Shown here piece by piece: positions 26,601-34,900 of a stretch of DNA of 64,000 bases. The notes beneath the pieces were generated by a model. It worked only from the letters and a program-made list of their open reading frames with translations. It ran no database searches and had not been told where the DNA came from. The position numbers and the translations under genes are program-made. Source of the stretch: Nematostella vectensis (taxonomy: Eukaryota; Cnidaria; Anthozoa; Actiniaria; Edwardsiidae); NCBI RefSeq assembly GCF_932526225.1, contig NC_064035.1:8605296-8669295 (forward strand). The letters run 5' to 3'. Within the stretch, counting starts at the first letter, position 1, and each line of letters starts with the position of its first letter.

Positions 26601-29600
26601 AGTGTTTTTCTAGCGGTAGTCCCACTTGAGCCAGCAAACTTCCACTCGCGCATGACCACCAGGTCGCCACTTGTGGTATCCATGCCAGTGAATACCAGGC
26701 AGCCACTGGATCCTTGACCTGGATAATCATTAAGTTTATACAAACAGTAAAACAAACTATGTTAAGGAAATTTTAGCAGTATCAAACATCACCAAATATA
26801 GATGTAAAAAGCCAGCGCAGACAATAAAAAACACTTAGCCTTTAAGTAAATGCAGGTAAGGTTGGGCTTTTGGCTTTGGGTTGGAGGTAATCATTAAAAA
26901 GTAGAAGAAAACCTGCCAGTGAAAGACAAACCCAGAATAAAAAACAGGTTGACTAAAGAGAATCTAGCGACTCTCAAATAAGAATTTTTTTTGGCAACCA
27001 AGTGGGAGAGGCACCCAACCACTGAATAAAAATATTTTTTTACAAATTTTTCCACAGATTAAGAAAAGTAAAATAACCCAGAAATTTGTTATCTATAGAG
27101 TTCTTAATTATTTATATAATCAAATTAATCCTTAGTTTTTTGCTTAACTGCGAATGGGCAGAATAGGGGAAATTGACAAATCTTAGCTAAGATCTTACCC
27201 CCACCCCCCATTCAGACCCTGAAATTAGAACATCAATTACCCATCATTACCAAGTGGCTGATAAGCAATGTCACTTGTGGTAACCTAGCAATCCTTGGAA
27301 TGGATAACTTAAAAAGAAAGTGCAGATTTAGTCACCTATACACTTTCCACAATGTACAATATGTTCTCCTTGTGTGCACTTTGTAAACACAACAGATCTG
27401 ATGCCATGGTAAACCTCAGCTGTACTCTCAGAGCTGTGCCGTCTTCGTCTAGAGGCATCAACCCTCTTAGGGGACATCTGTGGTGGCTGCTGGACAAGGC
27501 TGACTGAGCCAGCTGATCGACGAGGTATTTCCAAAGCAGGTGAGGTTTCACTGTCTCTCGCCTTTATGCTCTGAGCAATAGCATCCTCTTTATCAGCTTT
27601 CTCCTGCTTAATATTAACAGAGAAATGCACATGAATTGGGGTATTTATCTAATAGTTATTTTAGAATTGGTAACAACAATGACAGAATACACCCATTTCA
27701 ATTAAGGTTGCAAATAGCAAAATGGAAGATGGACAAGGTAGTTTTGATTGTAAGCAATGTTGTTATTTTGTATAAAATGCATTAATTTACTATAGGTCTC
27801 ATAGGTGTTAAAAACACAAACCACAGTTGTGTCCTTAGCCACTGGTGCCAGACATTCACAATTTCCATTTTCTGAATCATAGAAAATTTTTGTATGATCA
27901 TAGGGATCTCATCCCTATCAACTGTTAGTTTCAACAATACTCTACTGACAAACATATCATTTACCAAAATGCTTCTTCGTTTTCTGCTTTCCTTGAGGGC
28001 TTCCTCTCGTCTAGTGAGTTCCTCTTCTATTTGTCTTTTCTAAATGAAATTTAAAAAAATTGAAACACAAAGCTTGCTGGCCACCAGAGCCCCATACATA
28101 GTTCCAGGTAACCAAACCCCCCCCACATTCTACCTGGTAACCAGAGCACCACACATTCTACCTGGTAACCAGAGCACCACACACTCTACCTGGTAACCAG
28201 AGCCCCACACATTCTACCTGGTAACCAGAGCACCACACATTCTACCTGGTAACCAGAGCACCACACATTCTACCTGGTAACCAGAGCCCCACACATACTT
28301 CCTGGTAACCAGAGCCCCACTCATACTTCCTGGTAACCAGAGCACCACACATTCTACCTGGTAACCAGAGCCCCACACATTCTACCTGGTAACCAGAGCC
28401 CGCACACTCTACCTGGTAACCAGAGCACCACACATACTTCCTGGTAACCAGAGACCCACACATACTTCCTGGTAACCAGAGCCCCACACATACTTCCTGG
28501 TAACCAGAGCCCTGCACATTCTACCTGGTAACCAGAGCCCCACACATTCTACCTGGTAACCAGAGACCCACACATACTTCCTGGTAACCAGAGACCCACT
28601 CATACTTCCTGGTAACCAGAGACCCACACATACTTCCTGGTAACCAGAGACCCACACATACTTCCTGGTAACCAGAGACCCACACATACTTCCTGGTAAC
28701 CAGAGACCCACACATTCTACCTGGTAACCAGAGACCCACACATACTTCCTGGTAACCAGAGACCCACACATACTTCCTGGTAACCAGAGACACACACATA
28801 CTTCCTGGTAACCAGAGACCCACACATACTTCCTGGTAACCAGAGACCCACACATACTTCCTGGTAACCAGAGACCCACACATACTTCCTGGTAACCAGA
28901 GCCCCACACACCCTTCCTGGCCCCCAATGCTCTAAAACAGGCTTGTAGTAATGATTTTGAGCGTGAGGGGACTGTTAACCTATTTAACGAACCATTCTTT
29001 CTTAGGTAGCTTGTCCTAGCTTGCAATGGTTCTAAATTTTCCTTCACTTGAGTGGACCTTCCAGTTGAGTGCCACAAATAACATAAACATAAAAGTTTAA
29101 AAAAAAAACTAGCCAAAAAGGATTCAAGAACCGCAGTTTAGATTGGAACTTGTAGGAGGTTTTTTGTCACATGTCGATGTGCACTCTTTGCCAAGCTGGT
29201 ATTCTAGCAAAGCTCATGCCAATGCGGATAGTACATTTCTTGTCTTTAACAGAAGGAGTGGATCCAAGTTTTTATTAAGAGGGGAGGTTGCAGCATGAGA
29301 ACAGGGGTTTCAAAAAAGTGAGAAGACTCTCTTCATAAAATTTCTTTACTGTAACAGGTTATGATTCCCAATACGTCCCCTGGATATAGATCACGGTGAT
29401 CACTGCAGCATTACATCACACTAGAAAAATTTTGAATGTTAAATGTTGCTTGTACTTAAAATAATACCTCCTCTTCTGTCTTTAACTTGTTAGCTTCCAT
29501 CAACTTTTGCTTCTTGTTCTCAAGTTCTGCTTGAAGTCGTGCCTCTTCGTTTTTCTTATTAGTCATCATTTCATCATAAAATGAAAGGCGTGGCTTGTTA

Positions 29601-31528
29601 TGGGCGTGTAGGAACCCCTGAACATGATGGGCAAGATGGTGTGCCATCACCTGGTGGGAGATCATGCCACATACAGACAAGCTTATTGTGATGAAGAAGG
29701 CAAAGAATGTTTTGAGTACAAAGCAAGCAGCAAAAATATTAAAAGAGGCAGCATTTAACAAGATCTTGGTGCGGGGTTTAAGATTTGTTTATAGACAAAA
29801 CACTTTTAAATTTAGACCAAATCCAATAAAGCTCCTTAACAGTACAACACAATGAGTCGGCACAATGAGTCAACACAATGAGTCGGCATAAACATGGGAT
29901 AGAGTTCCCATGTGATTTGACTTTTTAAATTGGGGTGAACACAAAGTTATTATTAAAAGTGTTTTAAATCTTCCCCCCCCCACCCGTCAAGCTCATCACA
30001 GCGTTACTCTCCAATACAGCCTTTATTGAACTAAATTGATACCCCAAGCATTAACCAAGCTCTAAACAATGCGATGTAAGTATTGCTTATTTGATATTCC
30101 CACATACCTCTCCCACAAGCTCAGCAGCTAGACATTCCAGCTCTCTCTGGAGATCATTTAGGTTTTCCTTGGAGAGGCCAACAGCCTTTTGTAATGACAG
30201 CTTTGGACACCTTGTGTTAAAGTGAAAAGTAGAAAAAGATTTAACTAACCAAAAAAAATAATTAATTACTTTGATTATAACAAAGTGCAATCATATGAAA
30301 AGTTGTCCTGGCTCAACTTCAGGATACCAGTTGTCCTGGCTAAACGTCAGGATATCCAGGGGTCATTCTTACTGGTCATGATATCGAGGGGATTTACTTA
30401 CTGGTCAGAATATAGAGGGGATTTACTTACTGGTCAGAATATCAAGGGGCTTTACTTACTGGTCAGGGTATCGAGGGGTGTACTCAATCACTAGCTCCAC
30501 GCGGGAGTGGACTTCTTTTGCCCACATACTCTGAAGCGGAGTAAGCTTCAACACCACCTTGGGTTGGTCTTCAGGCTAAAAAATTTAATAGATGCCAGAT
30601 TTAGGGTACTTCTTAATTTTTGTTTAAACTGCATTCAAATATTTATATTTCTATAGACAAAAATACAAAAGAATCTGTACTTTGCTTAGCTTAATGAATA
30701 AGCAGATGCATCTTTTCAGACTTATGTTTTGATCTGTGACATTCCAGTGTAATTTTTTATTCTTCACAAAAAATATTATCATCTTAAGGTTAATTTGATT
30801 AATTGGAACAGAACCAAATGGGATAGTTCAAAATAAATGTAGCTAAGGGAGAGGGAGGGGTATCCTCATTTCTTTGCTGGAAGTGTAATCTATTTTAAAT
30901 AAAGCTTCATGCTGAGAATTCATGTGTCTGAGCCTGCATTGCTTCATGGGTATCAAATACATAAGCATAAAAGCGTAAATAAAAACACCTCCAGGTTTGG
31001 AAAGTTGTAACATTGTTATTTATGTACGTCTTTCTAAGTCTTTCAAAGACAAGGATTTAGACATTTAAAAGTAAAACTACATAGTAGTATAAACTACATT
31101 TGGTTAAGACACGTGGATATATTTTTGGGCATAGATGATTGATTGATTTTCAAAACTCATGTTATTAGGCATCAGTTTTATCATTAGAAAAAAACACAGC
31201 TTAGTAAGGTAATGCTTATGGTATCACAAGTAAAAACAATGACAAAACGAGTATAGTGTTGACGAAATATTCATTTACTTAAAGAAGACACTTAAATTGG
31301 AAACGCAATAAAATTATAAGTAAAATTGAATCTATTCTATTCAAGGGGGTTTCAAGATAAAAACAAAACAAAACAGAAGTAAGTGAAGTAATGCATGGTC
31401 ATTTTTGAATATCGTAGTATTGCAGCCCATACCTTATCTCTGATATCCTTAAAGTCATCCATATAAATAGCCTGAAGAGCTTCAAGCTCGTTGTTTCTTC
31501 TCTCAGTTAAACTTTCTTTGTCATCCAT
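4426..31528 (-). CDS. EIF2AK4: eIF2-alpha kinase GCN2, complete, 21 exons
   Basis: GCN2 senses uncharged tRNA and stalled ribosomes and phosphorylates eIF2-alpha. Exons from the start: 31433-31528, 30460-30575, 30108-30210, 29468-29650, 27965-28039, 27336-27606, 26549-26718, 25843-25956, 22223-22372, 21032-21132, 20597-20702, 20100-20200, 19527-19809, 18894-19027, 17151-17389, 16446-16597, 15367-15573, 14334-14699, 12291-13805, 11344-11667, 4426-4647. The sum is 5028 nt, or 1675 aa, near the 1649 aa of the human protein, and every phase joins. Domain order is RWD (about 15-135), charged coiled coil, pseudokinase (about 275-540), kinase (about 595-1010), HisRS-like (about 1030-1490) and C-terminal domain. 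The start is the ATG opening [10 protein letters not shown]. The reading is by eye from motifs and splice sites. Introns are crowded with minisatellites, and the last one contains a GPCR on the other strand. Confidence 0.95.
4718..4913. mobile_element. Foldback MITE family F1, copy 1, with 9-10 bp TSD
   Basis: Terminal inverted repeats begin TAGCCTGCTTGCA at the left and end GTACCGCCTACAAGCAGGCTA at the right. The flanks are a direct repeat AATACAGGG (4709-4717 and 4914-4922), extendable by one A. Relatives lie at 33064-33224 and 61242-61440. The 9-10 bp duplication suggests a Mutator-like (MULE) origin. It encodes nothing and lies in the 3' part of the last GCN2 intron's neighbourhood, 71 bp upstream of exon 21 in gene sense. 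Confidence 0.85.
4942..5170. mobile_element. TTAA-flanked MITE family F2, copy 1
   Basis: The ends are AGCCGCATTGTCA at the left and TGACAATGCTGCT at the right, an imperfect inverted pair. TTAA lies directly outside both ends (4938-4941 and 5171-5174). A second copy lies in inverse orientation at 15105-15335. A TTAA target with short inverted ends fits piggyBac- or Kolobok-type non-autonomous elements. Short open frames across it are not genes. Confidence 0.8.
5175..6505. other. GCN2 intron 20 sequence upstream of the nested GPCR; no gene seen
   Basis: AT-rich sequence without a recognisable exon or repeat array. A short direct repeat of TCAATGTCAAATGGACT-like sequence occurs near 5755-5790. 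The last few hundred bases would be the 5' flank of the GPCR; I see no clear core promoter. Confidence 0.5.
6506..7537 (+). CDS. Class A (rhodopsin-like) GPCR, intronless, interrupted by one in-frame TGA
   Basis: One reading frame of 344 codons spans seven membrane segments. Landmarks are IAGNVSIV (TM1 GN), [10 protein letters not shown] (TM2 Asp), the Cys of YAFCRAS (TM3 top), VERYFSL (E/DRY), ILWVWAQG (TM4 Trp), QICGSIP (loop 2 Cys), [12 protein letters not shown] (TM5), [12 protein letters not shown] (TM6) and [10 protein letters not shown] (TM7, in place of NPxxY). The frame is broken only by TGA at 7100-7102, at the cytoplasmic end of TM5; the frame then stays open through TM6, TM7 and a charged tail to the stop at 7535. 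It is nested antisense in the last GCN2 intron. The ligand cannot be inferred. The TGA could be a recent nonsense mutation, a readthrough or recoded codon, or a sequence error from TGC, TGT or TGG. Confidence 0.85.
7538..8454. other. Intronic/intergenic AT-rich DNA, no gene seen
   Basis: This is the 3' flank of the GPCR. AATAAA-like signals occur near 7674 and 7735 (AAATAAAA contexts). No recognisable exon or repeat unit was found before the minisatellite. Confidence 0.45.
8455..11090. repeat. Large purine-rich minisatellite, 41-bp unit, about 64 copies
   Basis: The unit reads GGTTAAGGAGAGGGTAAGG, then TGAAGGGTGGGAGGAGGTG(T/A)(G/A)G. The + strand is almost free of C for 2.6 kb, with G-runs of 3-4 in every unit. 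Variants alternate between GTGTGGGGTTAA and GTGAAGGGTTAA types, showing higher-order homogenisation. It lies in the last GCN2 intron, about 250 bp beyond the exon-20 donor, so it does not overlap a splice site. The C-poor strand could form triplex or G-quadruplex structures. Confidence 0.95.
11930..12135 (+). mobile_element. tRNA-derived SINE
   Basis: An A-box-like TAGCTCAGTGGTACGAGC is followed 30 nt later by a B-box-like GGGTTTGAACCC, the internal RNA polymerase III promoter of tRNA genes. The acceptor stem does not pair and the anticodon arm is degenerate, so this is not a functional tRNA. About 130 nt of non-tRNA body follows. It lies in GCN2 intron 19. Only one copy was recognised in the window. 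Confidence 0.65.
12136..12187. repeat. Inverted repeat hairpin, 13-bp perfect stem
   Basis: CATGTGAAGCGCA at 12136-12148 is perfectly inverted at 12175-12187 with a 26-nt loop. It directly follows the SINE body and may be part of it or a separate small element. It is intronic in GCN2. Confidence 0.6.
12291..13805 (-). CDS. EIF2AK4: GCN2 exon 19: end of kinase lobe and HisRS-like domain
   Basis: A single 1515-nt exon of 505 codons. It begins [12 protein letters not shown], then [20 protein letters not shown], the last helices of the kinase. The histidyl-tRNA-synthetase-like part follows, with [43 protein letters not shown] and [15 protein letters not shown]. In GCN2 this domain binds uncharged tRNA instead of aminoacylating it. 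The exon ends GVAK before a GTTAGT donor. It is far larger than its neighbours, which suggests ancestral introns were lost here. Confidence 0.95.
13921..14120. mobile_element. Dispersed element family R2, copy 1 (MITE-like)
   Basis: The left end has GCGCTAAGAGGTC and then GGCGGCAAATTCAA. The right end has TTTGCCGCTAAAAGCCTGAGCGC. An inverted, shorter relative lies at 45678-45790 with GCGCTCAGGCTTTTAGCGGC at its left. The ends GCGCT(A/C) are inverted. No clear target-site duplication was found. It is intronic in GCN2. Confidence 0.55.
14334..19809 (-). CDS. EIF2AK4: GCN2 exons 13-18: catalytic eIF2-alpha kinase domain
   Basis: Exon 13 ends with the glycine loop [10 protein letters not shown]. 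Exon 14 has the catalytic Lys in [12 protein letters not shown] and ends in LNHENVVR. Exon 15 starts YYNSWIE and then becomes acidic, forming the long kinase insert typical of eIF2-alpha kinases, which continues in exons 16 and 17. Exon 17 has [15 protein letters not shown]. Exon 18 has [21 protein letters not shown] and YVAPE. All catalytic residues are present, so the kinase should be active. Three of these exons have tandem repeats touching a splice site (15574-16320 and 17820-18915) or a MITE close by (15105-15335). Confidence 0.94.
15105..15335. mobile_element. TTAA-flanked MITE family F2, copy 2 (inverse orientation)
   Basis: It is homologous over its length to the reverse complement of 4942-5170; shared blocks include TTGGAAGTTTCTTTGAG, AATAGATTCTTTTGTCT and GTAAACTGGTGACAATG. 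TTAA lies at 15101-15104 and 15336-15339. It ends 28 bp from the donor of GCN2 exon 17. The two copies are clearly diverged, so the insertions are not recent. Confidence 0.8.
15574..16320. repeat. Junction minisatellite at the 3' splice site of GCN2 exon 17, 48-bp unit, about 15 copies
   Basis: The unit on the + strand is GGTATCTACTAACAAGAACA, then AGAAGAGAAACGCGAACGAT and ATCAAGAC. Read in gene sense, each unit holds a pyrimidine-rich run TTCTCTTCTTGTTCTTGTTAG. The true acceptor, TTGTTCTTGTCAG at 15574, is the exon-proximal degenerate unit. Thus the array has multiplied the 3' splice-site region. Because exon 16 ends in phase 0, using a decoy would put TAG as the first codon. Confidence 0.93.
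16735..16985 (+). repeat. Dispersed repeat family R1, copy 2
   Basis: It shares CGCCGACTATTTC, AAATCGCCTT, CGTCATTC, TTCAATGACCGGCACT and AAATGGTTTCAA with the copy at 47500-47720, and less closely with 455-640. It lies in GCN2 intron 15. No coding capacity or terminal repeats are visible. Confidence 0.55.
17820..18915. repeat. Junction minisatellite at the 5' splice site of GCN2 exon 14, 35-bp unit, about 31 copies
   Basis: In gene sense the unit is AACC(G/A)TGAGAACGTAGTCAG, then GTCAGTCTATACCTT. The first 20 nt are the last coding bases of exon 14 (encoding NHENVV and part of R) and the next six are its donor, AG/GTCAGT. The exon itself ends at 18894 and forms the terminal unit. So about 30 further copies of exon end plus donor follow downstream. 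Read-through from the true donor meets TAG within one unit. Confidence 0.95.
19215..19395 (+). repeat. Dispersed repeat family R3, copy 1
   Basis: It shares with 30905-31065 an ordered set of blocks: GAGAAT(C/T)CATGTG, TATCAAATA, ATAAGCGTAAATAAAA, CCAGG(C/T)TT and GAAAG. Both copies are on the + strand in GCN2 introns. Neither shows clear ends. Confidence 0.5.
20100..28039 (-). CDS. EIF2AK4: GCN2 exons 5-12: linker and pseudokinase domain
   Basis: Exon 5 continues the basic coiled coil, exon 6 ends in GKCIG at the pseudokinase beta-1, and exon 7 has [10 protein letters not shown]. Exon 8 has [12 protein letters not shown]. Exon 9 has [11 protein letters not shown] and [10 protein letters not shown]. 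Exon 10 has [10 protein letters not shown], and exon 12 has [12 protein letters not shown]. The catalytic HRD is replaced by VVHK and the DFG by ADY, so this is the inactive kinase-like domain known from GCN2 orthologues. Exon 9 is flanked on both sides by minisatellites, at 21350-22222 and 22349-25330. The exon-9 acceptor is the copy nearest the rest of the exon, which aligns to the family without a gap. Confidence 0.92.
21350..22222. repeat. Minisatellite starting at the 5' splice site of GCN2 exon 9, 60-bp unit, about 14 copies
   Basis: The + strand unit is CTCTAGGGCTATTTTGATTG, then CTATCTAAAGGCTAATATCC and ACCCTACTCCACTCCCCTCC. The partial terminal unit GGGCTATATTGGTTGCTATAT stops about six bases from the exon-9 donor (GTGAGT). 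Unlike neighbours, the units do not contain exon sequence. The same exon has an independent array at its acceptor. Confidence 0.93.
22349..25330. repeat. Junction minisatellite at the 3' splice site of GCN2 exon 9, 84-bp unit, about 35 copies
   Basis: Each unit, in gene sense, ends with TTGTATAT(G/C)TTAG and then GTTGTAATGGAGTATGTTGG followed by AGGA. The latter is the first 24 nt of exon 9 (VVMEYVGG). The true exon starts at 22372 and is the terminal unit, continuing into unique coding sequence. Units alternate in a few diagnostic variants, for example CTAAGATATA or CTAACATATA and GGATCC or GGATTCGCC. About 34 decoy acceptors with exon starts therefore lie upstream of the real one. Long open frames across the array are artefacts of a unit length divisible by three. 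Confidence 0.96.
25728..25800. repeat. Short minisatellite, about 16-bp unit, 4-5 copies
   Basis: Repeats of GCCA(C/T)(A/G)ACACCCTG(A/G)G with variants. It lies about 45 bp downstream (gene sense) of the GCN2 exon-8 donor and does not contain it. Confidence 0.75.
28095..28920. repeat. Minisatellite in GCN2 intron 4, 28-bp unit, about 29 copies
   Basis: The + strand unit is CCACACATACTTCCTGGTAA, then CCAGAGAC, with a second type having ATTCTACC in place of ATACTTCC. In gene sense the second type reads TTACCAG/GTAGAAT, which looks like an acceptor joined to a donor. The array begins about 55 bp upstream of exon 5 and does not include exon sequence. Confidence 0.94.
29468..31528 (-). CDS. EIF2AK4: GCN2 exons 1-4: RWD (GI) domain and start of charged linker
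   Basis: Exon 1 carries [15 protein letters not shown], the RWD signature that begins GCN2 and binds GCN1. Exon 2 gives [13 protein letters not shown], matching the YPxxxP-like core of RWD domains. Exon 3 gives [19 protein letters not shown]. Exon 4 gives [13 protein letters not shown] and then a Glu/Lys-rich helix ([15 protein letters not shown]). Intron 2 starts with a GTAAGT donor that is tandemly repeated four times (30364-30482). Intron 1 has no minisatellite. Confidence 0.93.
30364..30482. repeat. Junction minisatellite at the 5' splice site of GCN2 exon 2, 30-bp unit, 4 copies
   Basis: In gene sense the unit is CCCCTCGATATTCTGACCA then GTAAGTAAAT. The exon-proximal copy is the end of coding exon 2 (TPRYPD plus two bases) with its GTAAGT donor at 30459. 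Three further copies lie in the intron, the most distal being more diverged. This is a small, young-looking example of the large arrays elsewhere in the gene. Confidence 0.9.
30905..31065 (+). repeat. Dispersed repeat family R3, copy 2
   Basis: Homologous to 19215-19395 in the same orientation (GAGAATTCATGTG, TATCAAATA, TAAGCATAAAAGCGTAAATA blocks). It lies in GCN2 intron 1. Confidence 0.5.
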
Positions 31529-31973
31529 TTTACAACTGCCGGCAACCAAATTCAGCAATTTTACTCACTTCCACGTATACAATTCCCGCCAAATAACTTC
31601 GGCCTTTAACCATTCCTTAAACATATCCACAAGTGAGTATGGCTAGCAGTATTAGCTAGCCTTTTTGTTCACATCGTGAATTATGTTTCAATTTTTTTTT
31701 AGAAAACAAGATATATACGTGTTTTGGTGTAGATTTGGGTCCACATGGCCGCCATTTTGTTTTGATAGCACTAAAAGAGACTGGTGCTAGCTCTGTAAAA
31801 CAAGCACTGTGATTGGTGCAAAATCTAAGGGTCAAAGTACCGGAAGTCAGGGGGTTAGGCGAGTGTTGATCACGCGTTTGGGGTATCAAAAACCTCCAAA
31901 ATACATGTTACAACGTTTTCAGATTACTGTTGTAATCTTCTTTTAAAAGCGGGACGTTTGTTTTGAATGTGAT
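31529..31973. promoter_or_regulatory. Divergent promoter interval between GCN2 and the MRH gene
   Basis: The two start codons face away from each other across 445 bp, so both 5' UTRs and promoters must fit here unless there are upstream non-coding exons. No TATA box at an obvious position was recognised. Both genes may share regulation, but this is inference from spacing only. Confidence 0.5.
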
Positions 31974-34900
31974 ATGATGCAACTTGAGTTTTTGGTTCTG
32001 TTCGCAGTACTTTTGAGCGCTGTAGACATTACGCGCGCTCGCCCGAAATGCGTTGCTTCCAAGAACGAAGAATACAGTAGTTGCTCTTGTACCATGAGCG
32101 ATGGAAGTGGCACCATCAACTTGGCTCCCCTACAGAACGACTCGGTTGTTCCTCGGTAAGTACCGTCTGATCTTCCTGACATGTTGAGTCTATCTAAAAG
32201 CTTAGCACTAAAGTTTGGTAATGTGTAAGAGGACCAGAGGTAACTTCCTGGATAAATGGGAATCTGTAGCGGGAACCCCGCTACCCTGGGTACGACGACG
32301 ACGATGTTGTCGTCGCCGCGAAGCTTGGAGCCTCTGGTACCCGCTAATTCTGGCGAGAGACTAAAACCTTATCGTTTTATATGACAGGGAAATATGTCAT
32401 ATGTTTGAAGATATATACATTATTTATTGCTAATATTTTCATACAGTGCCTGAAAAAAATGTATCGTTAACCTCGATTAACCCTTTTGTCTGATGAAACC
32501 AATCAAAGAAAACAATAATATGATATATAAAAGTCTTAAAAGAATAAAAAACGCTTATGAAAGAACAACATTATCATTCAGACCCGTACCCCAGCGCCAC
32601 AACGGCCGAAAGTCCGCTTTCGGTTCTCAATAGACGTGCTATTTGGAGATAGACAAAACTATCAAGCATAAGCTAGATCACTCTGGTATGTCATTAATCC
32701 ATAACTCACTTTATTTCTAGCCAAATCCGACAATAAACGTCCCGTGGAGATACTGCAAAGGCATAAATTTTTTTTTTGTTTTTTCGGGGGTGGTCAGATT
32801 TTTATCAGAAAACTCCCTCCCTCCCCCACCCCTCCCCCAGAAAAATTAGGTCCACTTTTTCGAATTACGCATACCCCCCAAAAAATCCTGGGTACGGGTC
32901 TGTCATTTAAGGAGAACGCTCGAGTTAATAGGGAAGAATTTGGCCTCTAGTGCTGAAATTTTTAATAATATCTTTCAGTTATTTATTTTTTCGAGTGGTC
33001 ACGGTAATGAATTTTGTTTTCTGATTGGCTAATGGAGCGGTCCTGAGATTCCTATATCTGCCCTAGCCTGCTTGCAGGCGGTACTCGGTTATCATCGCGG
33101 AAAACCCTCTTCGTTCGATGATCGGGCGCCATATTGTATTCTAAGACGCACGGTTCCTGGGGGCGAGCGCCTGGGGGAGAGGGTTTTCCGCGATGATAAC
33201 AGAGTACCGCCTGCAAGCAGGCTAATATCTGCCCTGGTATAGGTCAAAGCCACCAATACCATGGCCCTAGATTGTCTTTGCCTCAAAAGCTTCTCAACCA
33301 ATAATAGTTTTAAAGCTGTTTACAATTGTTATTGGGACGTCGTTATGACAGAGGAGGATGAAGAATATAGTTTTGAAAGCGAAACTGCAGGCGACTTTTA
33401 TTACCCTAAGCACAGGGAGCCCAAGCTCACAGTAAGTGGTCTTTACTCACCGGGCAGTTAGAAATGATGATTTTAATTACACCTCTGTAAAGTTTCGTAA
33501 AATTCGGCCACCCTTACCTCACTCTACATAATATATAATTATTGTTATAAACTTCACAGAGGTAATTAAAATGAACATTTCTAACCGCTCGGTGAGTTTA
33601 GTGTGTTTTTATTAAGAATTTATCACAAAACCCAAAAACCATTAACTGTGAGCTTGGGCTCCCTGTGCCCTAAGGAAAAAGAAAATAAAACAAGCGAAAC
33701 AACAAGCAACAATGGCGAAAAACTCCGAGTCTTCAAGTTAAGTTGAAGAGAAACAGAGAAAAGACGGAGTATCCCCGCTCGTGTAATAATTCGCGCAGAA
33801 AAAAATTGCCCACCCCTCCCATCACATTCTACTGGTCCGCCCCTTAACGAAATTCTCGTCGTACAAAACCCTACATCATGTATAAATCATAAATTTCATA
33901 TCAGAATCAAGCTTAAATATAAGGCTCTCTTGTTTAGCTAAACTCAACATATTTGTTTCAGATTCACTACCGTAGATAACATCACTCATTGGCAATATTC
34001 TTACAACCCCTGCACTCCGTTTGACATGTTTGTCGGACAAAACAACTCTGGCCTCGGATACAAACCCTGCAAGCACGCTGCTGTAAGTAAATACTGCAGG
34101 CACAAGTAGATCCTTTTGAAATTGGTTAAGGCACTAAAAGGATTGCTATTGTAATAAAGAAAAACAAGAAAATATAAGACATAGTGTAATCGATTATCAG
34201 AGAATTCCCTCTTCCATGTTATTGTACATATCTAAAAAACAGATGCAATTGTTTTTTTGGTTATTCCAAAGTTTGTTTCTACTAGTATTTATCCCGTGGG
34301 TGTTGTGTTTTAGATGGCTCGCTGGACGACTCAATCCACACATCAGTGTTTTAGTCTGGGTCCTCCATTAGTTACTATTGATATTAGACTAGTATTTATC
34401 CCGTGGGTGTTGTGTTTTAGATGGCTCGCTGGACGACTCAATCCACACATCAGTGTTTTAGTCTGGGTCCTCCCGAGAGTGCGGTCTGGGAGTATGAACC
34501 CCTGGATCAACCGCAGAAGATGCTCAGATCGAATCTCACCCTCACGTTCACCTTTGTGTAAGTACAAAGAACGCAGGAGAGGTCTTTGCTATTTTGCTTT
34601 AGGTGGCATGGCCGTAGCAGTGAATGGGGACTAGGGATACGCCCCTTGCTTTCCATTTACTTAAAGAAGGGCAATCAGGCCGCCACTTTATGCTCCCGCT
34701 CAATGGCACAAAGCATCCATTTCCATCGGCTAATTCAAGGGAGAAACAAAGATATTTGCAATCAAATATCGTCACTGACATATCAGACTACATTCGTAGA
34801 TTATTATTTTGAAGTTTACTTGCAAATAAACCGCTGTATTTTCAATAATAAACAACGATAAAGGAGTGATCGTCATTCTTTAATGTTTTTAAGGCCTGCT

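Noticed and set aside
28242-29116. Long repetitive frames rich in GYQEV and WLPG
   Set aside because: They are translations of the 28-bp intronic minisatellite; three units give a 28-residue period by arithmetic alone.
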